Source: Cohnella abietis (GTDB lineage: Bacteria; Bacillota; Bacilli; Paenibacillales; Paenibacillaceae). From it: DNA of 64,000 nucleotides. Both the position numbers and the translations under genes were made by a program. The stretch lies in contig NZ_AP019400.1 in the NCBI RefSeq assembly GCF_004295585.1, positions 1,083,501 to 1,147,500 on the forward strand, given 5' to 3'. Each line of letters begins with the position of its first letter. Position 1 is the first letter of the stretch. Below, piece by piece: positions 37,013-45,703 of this stretch. The notes under the pieces are model-generated. The model searched no databases. It saw nothing but the letters and a program-made list of their open reading frames with translations, and was not told the origin of the DNA.

Positions 37013-38032
37013 ATGAAAAAGAGCTTTAGAAGTTGGTCTATGGCCACATTATTGTTGGCTGGAATCGTAACTGTTACTGCTTGTGGAAAAAATGCAAACG
37101 AGAACAGCAGCCCATCTCAAGAAGCAAGTAAGAAGCCAACTGCTTCGCAAGCTGCAGTGTCAGAGAAGCTGTACATTCCGATTATTTGTAAGGGCTTCCA
37201 GCATCAATTCTGGCAATCGGTTAAGATTGGGGCTGAGAAAGCAGCTTCGGAATTCGGTGCAGAAATTTCATTCGAAGGACCGGAAACAGAAGAGCAAGTC
37301 GATAAGCAATTAGAAATGTTACAGGCTGCACTAGGTAAGAAGCCTTCAGCAATCGGCTTCGCGGCTCTAGACAGCAAAGCTTCTATTCCGCTTCTGCAGC
37401 AAGCGAAAGATAAAAATATTCCGATTATCGCATTCGACTCCGGTGTGGACAGCGACATTCCAGTGACAACAGCTTCAACGGACAACAAAAAAGCTGCAGC
37501 TCTAGCAGCTGACAAGATGGCCGAATTAATTGGTGGCAAAGGCGAAATCGCCATGGTCGTCCATGACCAAACGAGCCGCACAGGTGTAGACCGTAGAGAT
37601 GGATTCAAAGAGCAAATCGAATCGAAGTATCCCGAAATTAAGATTGTCGATCTTCAGTATAGCGGCGACCCGTTGAAGGCAACGGATCTTACGAAAGCCA
37701 TCCTCCAGTCGCACCCGAACCTCAAAGGGATCTTCGGATCCAATGAAGGCGCGGCGATCGGCGTAGCTAACGGCGTCAAGGAATCCAATAAGACCGGTAA
37801 AATAATTGCTATCGGATTCGACTCCGGTAAAGCGCAACTAGATGCGATTCGTGGAGGCGTTCTCTCCGGTTCGATCACGCAGAACCCGATCGGCATTGGT
37901 TATGAAACTGTTAAAGCTGCTGTAGCCGCAATCAAAGGCGAAAAGGTAGAAAAGAATGTTGACACCGGCTTCTTCTGGTATGACAAAAACAATATCGATA
38001 GCGAAGAAATCAAAGCTGTTATTTACGAATAA
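37013..38032 (+). CDS. Sugar-binding lipoprotein, RbsB-type
   Basis: A 339-aa receptor with a lipoprotein signal peptide ending TVTAC (Cys24), a Ser/Lys linker and a Peripla_BP_4 fold (KGFQHQFWQSVKIGAEKAA, IPIIAFDSGVD, GIFGSNEGAAIGVANG). ATG 37013 has AAGGGGAG upstream. It is similar in fold to the anchored sensor at 33182 but is a classical transport receptor. A pentose, a deoxyhexose such as fucose or rhamnose, or galactose are typical ligands; the adjoining GH95-like enzyme suggests a sugar it releases. Confidence 0.92.
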   Translation: MKKSFRSWSMATLLLAGIVTVTACGKNANENSSPSQEASKKPTASQAAVSEKLYIPIICKGFQHQFWQSVKIGAEKAASEFGAEISFEGPETEEQVDKQLEMLQAALGKKPSAIGFAALDSKASIPLLQQAKDKNIPIIAFDSGVDSDIPVTTASTDNKKAAALAADKMAELIGGKGEIAMVVHDQTSRTGVDRRDGFKEQIESKYPEIKIVDLQYSGDPLKATDLTKAILQSHPNLKGIFGSNEGAAIGVANGVKESNKTGKIIAIGFDSGKAQLDAIRGGVLSGSITQNPIGIGYETVKAAVAAIKGEKVEKNVDTGFFWYDKNNIDSEEIKAVIYE

Positions 38033-38040
38033 GGTGTTGC

Positions 38041-38078
38041 AGGAAAGCCAGCCGGAGTAATTCCGGATGGCTTTCCTA
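38041..38078 (+). terminator. Hairpin after the importer operon
   Basis: AGGAAAGCCA/TGGCTTTCCT extended by CCGGA/TCCGG, a strong stem without a long T-run; it acts as a terminator or an mRNA-stabilising 3' structure. Confidence 0.65.
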
Positions 38079-38116
38079 TACAAAGTAATGAAGGAGAGAA
38101 TTTATTAAAAAGCATA

Positions 38117-38131
38117 ATGAATACGCTTACT
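38117..38131. promoter_or_regulatory. cre-like site upstream of the GH95-like gene
   Basis: ATGAATACGCTTACT matches the cre consensus WTGNAANCGNWNNCW with one mismatch, 63 bp before the start codon. CcpA-mediated repression of the secreted glycosidase is a reasonable expectation. Confidence 0.5.
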
Positions 38132-38193
38132 TACTTGATGAGAATCTCAGAAGGAATTCAAAATTTTGAAAAAAATTGAGGAGGAGTTCATGA

Positions 38194-40989
38194 ATGATTC
38201 GTAATCAGAATTGGAAGACACGTGTTGCGACGTTGTCAGCAGTAGGCAGCTTGATGGCTGCATGCTTGTTTGTAGGTCCGGCAGGAGCAAGCCCAACTTC
38301 ACATTCGTTCGATACGAGTGGGGGTAAGCTGAATGTTGATTATGCATCATACTTGTCAAAAAACGATCTCGTTTATAATTCGCCCGTTACTAATTCCAAA
38401 AGCGGAATGACTGTCGGCAACGGTCATGTAGGTGCTCAAGTGTGGAACACGGCAGGTGGCCTAACAATGCAACTGCAAGGTGTAGATTCTTCACAGCATG
38501 GCTGGGCTTCGGGAGGGCTAGTCAACCTATATTCCAACCCTGGCTTTGATTCCGGCTATTCAAGTTATCAGCAGCGGTTATCTTTATATGATGGTATTTC
38601 AACAACGAAGTATGACAATAATCGAACGATTACCATTATGGGCTCTCCGAACTCTGAAGTGATGGGGATCCACGTGGAAGATACGCGCACTGGCATATCA
38701 AACGTAACACTAGATTTAAGTTTGTGGGACGTTAGCACCCTTAGTAATGGCGGTGACGTGCCAGATCTAAATACTTGGAAGACGGTGACGACCTTTGTGG
38801 ATCCAACCGTTGTGGGCTTTAGCCGTGGACAGACCGATGCGAGCAAATTCGGCTATACGATGGCTGCAACAGTGGAAGGAGCAAGCTTCACAACGCAATC
38901 GGTAGGGGGGAGTCAAGTTCGATTAAACATTACTCCAACCTCCAGCTACACGATTTGGATTTCTGTTGCAAGCAGGCTCAATGCACCAGGCAACGATTCA
39001 GTTACACAAGCCAAAAGCTTGCTTAACAGTGTGAAGAGCACGGGGTATGCAACGACGCTTAATAACTTTAAGAATTGGTGGCACGATTTTTGGAATAAAT
39101 CTTTTGTGCAATACTCTAACGCATCGGGTGACGCCGACTATCTCGAGAACTTCTACTATTTATCTACTTACATGATTGCAGCGGGAAGCTATGCGAATTA
39201 TCCGAGTCATTTTATTAACGGTACCTTCAGCGGCGTGAAGGACGACGATGCAGGCAAATGGGGATATGCCTATTGGTATTGGAACCAACGAGATCTCTAT
39301 CATTCGTTCCTGGCATCAAATCATGCGGAGATCGTAAATACGTTTAACAACTTGTACGCTAGAAACTTCAGTACTCTGAAATCGTATACAATGACCCGAT
39401 TTGGGATTGACGGTATTTGGCTGCCCGAGACGATGGGGTGGGACGGCAATGCAAGACATACGATAAATAGTGATTATACAAAGGAAATTATGTCAACCAG
39501 CGCAGAAGCTGCGTTAAATATGTATGCACAATATAAGTACACCAACGACGCCAGTTATTTGAGCAATACGGCGTATCCATTCCTGAGAGAAGCAGCAAAG
39601 TTTTATTCAGCTAAGCTAAGCTACAATAGCGGGACTGGCAAATACTATATGGCTTTGTCTAATTCGCACGAACAGCATTGGAACGTACCGAATGCGATTG
39701 TTGACTTAGTAGCCGTAAGAGCGCTATTCCCAGTCGCAATTCAAGTCAGTCAACAGCTCGGTCTAGACAGTACTTTACGCACACAATGGCAGAATATCGT
39801 AAATAATTTAATTGCATATCCTATAGATCCAAGTGATTCAACGAAGTATTTTCCGCATTCTCCACCCATTTCGCCAAATCGGAATAATGAAAATGTAGTC
39901 CTCGAGCTTGCTTGGCCATATTCCGTTACTGGAATTGGATATTCAGATCAGCAGATGCTCATCAATAACTATAACAGTAGACCGAATCCTTATGGGATAA
40001 ACAACATTTGGGATCCAGCTCCGATTCAGGCTGCAAGATTAGGTCTTGGCGACGAATCGTATTTGGGTATGAAAATGATGATCCAACGCTATCAAGATCT
40101 TACTAACGGACGCACGATGAATACGAATGGTGAATTTGAGTATATGGGTGTGAATTTGATCGCGATGAATGAGTCATTGCTTCAAAGCTATGACGATAAG
40201 ATTCGTGTTTTCCCAGGATTGCCGAGTGACGCGACGATGAATGCCAAGTTCACTTTGCTTGCAAGCGGAGGATTCTTAGTCAGTTCAGAGAAGGAAGCCG
40301 GCGAAATCAAATATGTAGGTATTAGGAGCCAATATGGCAACTCAACCACGGTCATTAATCCATGGGGCACACAGCAGGTTCAGGTTAGAAGGCTATCGGA
40401 CAATACGATCATACAGACAACTAATAGCAGTCAGTTCAATATTTCGACGTCGGCGAATACGAATTACATTTTAGAAAGAACAGCTAAACCTCTTGGGAGC
40501 TACAGCTTCGTACAATTGAGCGCTACGGCAAATCAAGGGGCTAAGACAATCACGATAAACGGAGCTCAAAGGTCGCTTGGTAACGGCATAGGTACGAGTG
40601 GAGTACCTATTGGACAGACGATTACCTTTAAGGCAACTATTAATGGGAAATTCGTTTGTGCGGACTCTGCAGGCGCAAGTCCTCTTATTGCTAATGCACC
40701 TGCTGGAGGCGGCTGGGAACAGTTCGTTGTTGTTGACGCGGGAGGTGGGGCGGTCGCGTTCAGGGCAGTCAACAATATGTATGTGACGGCCTCATCTTCT
40801 GCAAGCTTGATAGCAAATTCTTCAACGATCGGAACGGCACAGAAATTTTTGTGGATTAATAATAGCGACGGTACATTCTCTCTTCGAGCTGTCGTGAATA
40901 ATCAATACGTTTGTGCAGAAAACGCAGGCGTAGGAGCATTAATCGCCAATAGGGCCGCCATTGGCCCATGGGAGAAATTCCAAATGTAG
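38194..40989 (+). CDS. Secreted GH95-like glycosidase with C-terminal beta-trefoil
   Basis: A 931-aa secreted enzyme. Signal peptide to about residue 33 (VGPAGAS); N-terminal beta-sandwich; an (alpha/alpha)6 barrel containing WYWNQRDLYHSFLASNH and LELAWPYSVTGIGY; a C-terminal beta-sandwich (VFPGLPSDATMNAKF); then a fascin/ricin-like beta-trefoil of about 125 residues with repeats around GKFVCADSAG, NMYVTASSS and NQYVCAENAG, probably for glycan binding. The architecture fits GH95 (alpha-L-fucosidase or alpha-L-galactosidase); an exact activity is not readable. GAGGAGGAG lies six bases before ATG 38194. A monocistronic gene between importer and regulator. Confidence 0.8.
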   Translation: MIRNQNWKTRVATLSAVGSLMAACLFVGPAGASPTSHSFDTSGGKLNVDYASYLSKNDLVYNSPVTNSKSGMTVGNGHVGAQVWNTAGGLTMQLQGVDSSQHGWASGGLVNLYSNPGFDSGYSSYQQRLSLYDGISTTKYDNNRTITIMGSPNSEVMGIHVEDTRTGISNVTLDLSLWDVSTLSNGGDVPDLNTWKTVTTFVDPTVVGFSRGQTDASKFGYTMAATVEGASFTTQSVGGSQVRLNITPTSSYTIWISVASRLNAPGNDSVTQAKSLLNSVKSTGYATTLNNFKNWWHDFWNKSFVQYSNASGDADYLENFYYLSTYMIAAGSYANYPSHFINGTFSGVKDDDAGKWGYAYWYWNQRDLYHSFLASNHAEIVNTFNNLYARNFSTLKSYTMTRFGIDGIWLPETMGWDGNARHTINSDYTKEIMSTSAEAALNMYAQYKYTNDASYLSNTAYPFLREAAKFYSAKLSYNSGTGKYYMALSNSHEQHWNVPNAIVDLVAVRALFPVAIQVSQQLGLDSTLRTQWQNIVNNLIAYPIDPSDSTKYFPHSPPISPNRNNENVVLELAWPYSVTGIGYSDQQMLINNYNSRPNPYGINNIWDPAPIQAARLGLGDESYLGMKMMIQRYQDLTNGRTMNTNGEFEYMGVNLIAMNESLLQSYDDKIRVFPGLPSDATMNAKFTLLASGGFLVSSEKEAGEIKYVGIRSQYGNSTTVINPWGTQQVQVRRLSDNTIIQTTNSSQFNISTSANTNYILERTAKPLGSYSFVQLSATANQGAKTITINGAQRSLGNGIGTSGVPIGQTITFKATINGKFVCADSAGASPLIANAPAGGGWEQFVVVDAGGGAVAFRAVNNMYVTASSSASLIANSSTIGTAQKFLWINNSDGTFSLRAVVNNQYVCAENAGVGALIANRAAIGPWEKFQM

Positions 40990-41007
40990 TTGAAGAAATT
41001 AAAAGAG

Positions 41008-41046
41008 AAGCGGTTATCACGCCCACCATGGGTGCGATAACCGCTT
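41008..41046. terminator. Bidirectional terminator between convergent genes
   Basis: AAGCGGTTATC/GATAACCGCTT stem extended by CGCCCA/TGGGTG across a short loop; it lies between the GH95-like gene and the convergent DeoR gene. Confidence 0.8.
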
Positions 41047-41049
41047 AAG

Positions 41050-41811
41050 TTATTGATCGATTATTTCGAGCTGAGCTTCTCTAAGTTTACTTATATATCC
41101 GGCGGTATCGGCTTGGCCATCGGTAATTACGTAATCGATGTCACTTATCGGAGCGATTTGAACTAAATCCTTAACCCCCAGCTTACTGCTGTCCACGAGA
41201 AAATAGACAAGGTCTGCGATTTCGATCATTCGCTGCTTTACAGAGGCGTGTGCCTCGTTCGAATCACTAAAGCCTCTTTCGATGTGCAGTCCAGTGCAAG
41301 ACAAAAATGCTTTATTCACGTGATATTCCTTAAGGATTCGTTCAGTAAGAGCTCCGTGAAAGGAATAGGATTTACGAAGCAAATTACCGCCAACAGTAAT
41401 AAGGTTTATATTCTCGCGGTTGCTTAGCTCAAACACTACCTTCATGGAATTAGTCAGTATGGTCAACGGGATATCGGGAATGATTTTGGCCAAATAGAAG
41501 ACCGACGTACTTCCATCTATCGCGATTGTGTCATGAGGTTGAATATGCTTCAACGCCATTTCGGCGATAGCAATCTTGTGCTCAACGTTGGTGAACTCTC
41601 TTTCTAAATGCGGTGTAAGTGAATGGGGCTCAGATATCGATATAGCGCCTCCATGCGTCCGTTGTAGCTTGCCTTCTTGGCTCAATAGATCAAGATCTTT
41701 CCGAATGGTCTCGTCCGAAACACCGAACAGGGGGCTTAGCTCCGCAATACGTATAATTCCGTGCTGTTTTAGCTGGAGTAATATTTTTCTTTTTCGGTCG
41801 TGAACGGACAC
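41050..41811 (-). CDS. DeoR-family sugar-operon regulator
   Basis: A 253-aa repressor. The N-terminal DeoR helix-turn-helix (ILLQLKQHGIIRIAELSPLFGVSDETIRKDLDLL) and HGGAIS linker are followed by a sugar-phosphate-binding DeoRC domain (IDGSTSVFYLAKII, TVGGNLL, DSSKLG). It is divergent from the isomerase operon at 42111 across a 299-bp spacer, which is the expected control region. A phosphorylated intermediate of the sugar pathway would be the inducer. The start at 41811 has a GAGGTGAGC upstream. Confidence 0.92.
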   Translation of the reverse strand: MSVHDRKRKILLQLKQHGIIRIAELSPLFGVSDETIRKDLDLLSQEGKLQRTHGGAISISEPHSLTPHLEREFTNVEHKIAIAEMALKHIQPHDTIAIDGSTSVFYLAKIIPDIPLTILTNSMKVVFELSNRENINLITVGGNLLRKSYSFHGALTERILKEYHVNKAFLSCTGLHIERGFSDSNEAHASVKQRMIEIADLVYFLVDSSKLGVKDLVQIAPISDIDYVITDGQADTAGYISKLREAQLEIIDQ

Positions 41812-41931
41812 GTGTTGCTCACCTCTAATTGGAATTTTTCTTATATTAAACGATGAAATAGCTTGGGTTTGGTTGGGTTTTTCAAAAGAATGTCCAAAGT
41901 ATACAACTGTAAGATAAACGATTTATTCAAG

Positions 41932-42035
41932 AAAATCAACAAGTGTGGTCATATTGGTTGGGGTATATTCGTCTTTAAAGGTTAGAAACACATTGATTTT
42001 CGTGGTTTTAATTTGATTTTTCGTTGATTTATTTT
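41932..42035. promoter_or_regulatory. Candidate DeoR operator cluster
   Basis: The AT-rich divergent spacer (41812-42110) contains TTGATTTT at 41993 and 42013, TTGATTTA at 42024, each of the first two followed by CGT, plus the inverted AAAATCAA at 41932. Direct repeats with TTTTCGTT are usual for DeoR-family operators. No clear -35/-10 pair was identified, and nothing else is visible in the spacer. Confidence 0.45.
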
Positions 42036-42110
42036 ACTTAAATGAAAATAATAATAGACAAATACCAATAAAACACCAATAATAAGGTGGTATAAAACCA
42101 ATTAGATGGG

Positions 42111-43352
42111 ATGATGAAGCAAATGGGCGATAGGACACCACGAAGCGAAATTGCGGGGCAAGATCCCAAATTGCATTTGGTCGTTGATAACTGTTTTGCC
42201 TCAAAGCGATGGACAAAACCTGTGGAATGGATGAGCCTATTACAATCTATGGGTATTACTCAAGTTGAAGCAAGTGCAGACAACGAATGCGATCCGCTTT
42301 ACATGAGCAAGGAATACTTGGAAAAGTGGGTTAGCGAGGTTAATTCACAAAGCGAAAAAACCGGAGTAAAGGTCGCGAATATGTATTCGGGACATGGAAC
42401 GTATACAACGCTTGGCTTGGCCCATCATGATAAGTCGATTCGTGATCGAATTCAGCACGAGTGGATTAAACCAATGGCGGACATCGCTGCAAGTGTGGGT
42501 GCAGGCTTAGGATTCTATTGTCATGCATTTGCCGATTCCACCCTGCAGATTCCAAGTGCTTACAGAGAGAGAGAAGAGGATTTGTATGCTAGACTAGCTG
42601 ATATTTCTGTATATTGCCAAGAGGTGGGCATTCATGCACCGAGCGTCGAGCAAATGTACACGCCTCATCAAATTCCGTGGACGATCGAAGGCTCTAGGAA
42701 ATTGTTGAAGGAAGTATTCAAGAGGTCAGCCGCCCCGTTCTATTTGACGCTTGATACAGGTCATCAGAGCGGTCAGCATAAATTTCGTAGGCCAGAAGCT
42801 GGGGAAATCCAACAGGCAGCAGAACGTAGCAGAAGGGAAGGCATATTAAATTCGCTTTGGGTAGGCCCTTATGCAGCCCACGAAATGTTAGTGGAGATGT
42901 GCGTATCACCGATTCAAGAGCAATCTTCTTATATAAGTCGCATCGAACAATTAATGGATGACTACCCGTATCTATTCGCTGATGCATGCGATAGCGATAC
43001 ATACCGGTGGCTAGAAGAGTTAGGGGCATATTCGCCTATCATTCACTTGCAGCAGACTACAGGAACTTCATCTGCCCATCAGCCTTTTACAGAAGCAAGC
43101 AACAAGAATGGAATCATTTTCGGGGAACCGTTATTAAGGGCGTTGGAGAAAGCTTACAAGAAACCTGAAGATACAGGGCTCCCGCCTAGATGTGAGGATA
43201 TTTACTTAACTCTTGAAATTTTCTCTGGAACTAGCGAATCCAACAACGATGTATTGCGGAAGATGGAGGCGTCGATCAAGTACTGGCGACAATACATCCC
43301 GCGAGACGGGTTGAGGTTAAGTGAGGCGTTAGAAATTTTAGGAGAGAGATGA
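42111..43352 (+). CDS. TIM-barrel sugar isomerase/epimerase-like protein
   Basis: A 413-aa protein resembling the xylose-isomerase-like TIM-barrel (AP_endonuc_2) superfamily. Candidate metal ligands lie in HAPSVEQMY, TLDTGHQSG and LTLEIFSG. It is not recognisable as FucI, RhaA or AraA. The start is uncertain: ATG 42111 lacks a good ribosome-binding site, and 42123 is possible. It is first in an operon with a rhamnulokinase-like kinase and a class I aldolase, which predicts an aldose-ketose isomerisation (deoxyhexose or related sugar) feeding the kinase. The substrate is unproven. Confidence 0.75.
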   Translation: MMKQMGDRTPRSEIAGQDPKLHLVVDNCFASKRWTKPVEWMSLLQSMGITQVEASADNECDPLYMSKEYLEKWVSEVNSQSEKTGVKVANMYSGHGTYTTLGLAHHDKSIRDRIQHEWIKPMADIAASVGAGLGFYCHAFADSTLQIPSAYREREEDLYARLADISVYCQEVGIHAPSVEQMYTPHQIPWTIEGSRKLLKEVFKRSAAPFYLTLDTGHQSGQHKFRRPEAGEIQQAAERSRREGILNSLWVGPYAAHEMLVEMCVSPIQEQSSYISRIEQLMDDYPYLFADACDSDTYRWLEELGAYSPIIHLQQTTGTSSAHQPFTEASNKNGIIFGEPLLRALEKAYKKPEDTGLPPRCEDIYLTLEIFSGTSESNNDVLRKMEASIKYWRQYIPRDGLRLSEALEILGER

Positions 43353-43362
43353 GGGTAATGGG

Positions 43363-44856
43363 ATGAGTAGGCAAACGGCTGTACTCGCATTTGATCTTGG
43401 CGCGGGCAGTGGGCGTGCCTTCATTGGTGAATGGATTAAAGATGAAGGCACACCTCCGAAGCTCGAGATGCAAGAAATACATCGGTTCCCCAATCAGGCT
43501 ATCCATGTGGGTGATCATTTGCATTGGGACATTCTGCGTCTACTGCATGAGGTTAAAACAGGGATTCGTTATGCTTACCATGCTGGCTATCAACCGGAAT
43601 CGATTGGAATTGATACTTGGGGGGTCGACTTTGGTTTATTGGACGTGAACGGTGAATTACTAGGTAATCCTTATCACTACCGAGATCGGCAAACCGAAGG
43701 TAAGATCGAAGAAGTAACCGAGCGTATTGGAGCGGTTGAGTTATATCAGCAAACTGGACTACAGAATATGCCGTTTAATACAATCTATCAGCTCTATGCG
43801 ATGAGTCAATCAAGGTCAGTGCAGCTTGGTGTCGCAAGGCATTTGCTGATGATCTCCGATCTGCTCGCGTATCTGCTGACGGGGCGTCGAGCGATTGAAT
43901 ATACGATGGCGACGACAACGCAATTGTTTCATCCATCTAAACGTGTATGGAATACGAGCCTTATGGACGCTCTCTCTATTCCATCCCGGTTATTCTCGGA
44001 GCCGATTCAACCCGGAGACACAATAGGTCCTTTGACGGCGAATGTCTGCGAGGAGCTAGGTGTTGCTCCCATCGATGTCATTGCAGCAGCTCATGACACG
44101 GCCTTAGCGGTAGTAGCTGTTCCGGCAGGTGACGAGCCTTTCGCTTATCTGGTGTGCGGTACTTGGAACGTGTTGGGAACGGAGCTTGCTGAGCCCTTAA
44201 TAAATGCAGACACTGCGAGATTGGCATTTTCCAATGAAGGAGGAGCCTTCGGAACCATTCAGCTACTTAAAACACTCATGGGTTTATGGATCATTCAGGA
44301 ATGCAAGCGCGAATGGGAGGAGGGTGGAAATGCAATCAGTTATGCAGAGCTTGCTCTTCAAGCTCGCAAAGCTCCGGCATTCGTAAGCTTTATCAATCCA
44401 GACGATCTACGATTCTATCCTCCACATGGCATGGTCGGAAGAATTCAAGCTTTCTGTCAAGAGACCGGACAGCATGTTCCTGTGAGTGAAGGCGAAGTGA
44501 TGCGCTGCGTGATAGAAAGCTTGGCACTGCGATACCGATACACCCTTGAGGAATTGGAACTGGTGACAGGTTCTAGATTTGGTGGTTTACATATGGTTGG
44601 GGGTGGCATTCAGAATGAGCTGCTCTGCCAATTGACTGCAAGTGCCATCGGACGTCCCGTATGGGTAGGGCCGACCGAAGCAAGTGTAATAGGTAATATG
44701 CTCACGCAGCTTATCGCGTCGGGTAAGTGCCAGAATCTTGCTGATGCACGTAGGCTCGTTAAGGGATCTTTTCCGGTGACTGTCTATGAGCCTCAAATCG
44801 ATGTGCCATGGGAAGAAGCTTACGAACGATTCATACTACTACTTGGAGAGGTGTAA
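43363..44856 (+). CDS. FGGY carbohydrate kinase, rhamnulokinase-like
   Basis: A 497-aa kinase of the FGGY family in the RhaB branch: phosphate motif FDLGAGSGRAFIGEW, IGIDTWGVDFGLLD, the DLLAYLLTGRRAIEYTMATTTQL segment, AAAHDTALAVVAVP and GGGIQNELLCQLTA. It would phosphorylate a ketose, giving a ketose-1-phosphate for the next enzyme. It starts 10 bp after the isomerase gene with GATGAGGG upstream. Rhamnulose is the nearest family substrate; fuculose or another ketose is possible. Confidence 0.88.
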   Translation: MSRQTAVLAFDLGAGSGRAFIGEWIKDEGTPPKLEMQEIHRFPNQAIHVGDHLHWDILRLLHEVKTGIRYAYHAGYQPESIGIDTWGVDFGLLDVNGELLGNPYHYRDRQTEGKIEEVTERIGAVELYQQTGLQNMPFNTIYQLYAMSQSRSVQLGVARHLLMISDLLAYLLTGRRAIEYTMATTTQLFHPSKRVWNTSLMDALSIPSRLFSEPIQPGDTIGPLTANVCEELGVAPIDVIAAAHDTALAVVAVPAGDEPFAYLVCGTWNVLGTELAEPLINADTARLAFSNEGGAFGTIQLLKTLMGLWIIQECKREWEEGGNAISYAELALQARKAPAFVSFINPDDLRFYPPHGMVGRIQAFCQETGQHVPVSEGEVMRCVIESLALRYRYTLEELELVTGSRFGGLHMVGGGIQNELLCQLTASAIGRPVWVGPTEASVIGNMLTQLIASGKCQNLADARRLVKGSFPVTVYEPQIDVPWEEAYERFILLLGEV

Positions 44857-44859
44857 TTC

Positions 44860-45702
44860 GTGAATACAAAAGCACGCTTGAAACGGATGTTCAGCGAAGA
44901 AGGCAAATGCTTTGATGTCGCCATTGACCATGGCTTTTTTAACGAGTATTCATTCTTGTCTTCTATTGAAGATATGAAGCAGGCAGTTGAGACGGTTGTT
45001 CAAGCGAATCCAGATTGTATCCAATTAAGCGTAGGGCAGGCCAAACACCTGCAAAATATTCCAGGAAAGCTTAAGCCAGGTCTTGTCCTGCGTACAGATG
45101 CTGCGAATATTTATGGTGCACAGTTACCGAAATTTCTGTTCAGCGAAATCATCGACAATGCCATCGAGCATGCCGTTCAATTAGATGCAGTAGCCGTATG
45201 TGTTAACCTGTTGCTTTTACCCGAACAGCCAGAGCTACATCATCAATGTGTAAAAAATATAATGAAGCTTAAGAGCGATGCCGAGCGGTACGGAATGGTT
45301 CTGATGGTTGAACCACTTGTCATGTTACCGAATGAGGTCAAAGGTGGATATATGGTAGATGGGGATATCAACAAAATTATGCCACTTGTTCGTCAAGCCG
45401 TAGAGCTAGGTGCAGATGTCATTAAAGCCGACCCAAGTGACAATGTTGAAGAATATCATCGTGTAATTGAAGTGGCTTCAGGAGTACCGGTTCTCGTACG
45501 CGGGGGCGGACGTGCTTCGGATGAAGAAATTGTAAACCGTACAGCTCGTCTGATGGGACAAGGTGCTTCGGGCATTGTCTATGGACGGAATGTGATTCAG
45601 CATCCGACTCCTGGACGTATGACGAAAGCGCTCATGCAAATCGTTCATAAAGGTGCTTCAGCTGAGATGGCATTAGCAATTCTGAATAGAGAAGGTGTTT
45701 AA
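44860..45702 (+). CDS. Class I aldolase, DhnA/LsrF-type
   Basis: A 280-aa TIM-barrel aldolase of the FbaB/LsrF/DhnA group. FDVAIDHGFFNEY, LRTDAANIYG, MVLMVEPLV, ADVIKADPSD (Lys in DVIKAD as the candidate Schiff-base residue) and the phosphate-binding VLVRGGGR and GASGIVYGRNV loops are all present. GTG 44860 has GGAGAGGTG upstream, three bases after the kinase stop. It would cleave the phosphorylated ketose, replacing the zinc-dependent RhaD/FucA aldolase normally paired with such a kinase. Confidence 0.85.
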   Translation: MNTKARLKRMFSEEGKCFDVAIDHGFFNEYSFLSSIEDMKQAVETVVQANPDCIQLSVGQAKHLQNIPGKLKPGLVLRTDAANIYGAQLPKFLFSEIIDNAIEHAVQLDAVAVCVNLLLLPEQPELHHQCVKNIMKLKSDAERYGMVLMVEPLVMLPNEVKGGYMVDGDINKIMPLVRQAVELGADVIKADPSDNVEEYHRVIEVASGVPVLVRGGGRASDEEIVNRTARLMGQGASGIVYGRNVIQHPTPGRMTKALMQIVHKGASAEMALAILNREGV

Positions 45703-45703
45703 T

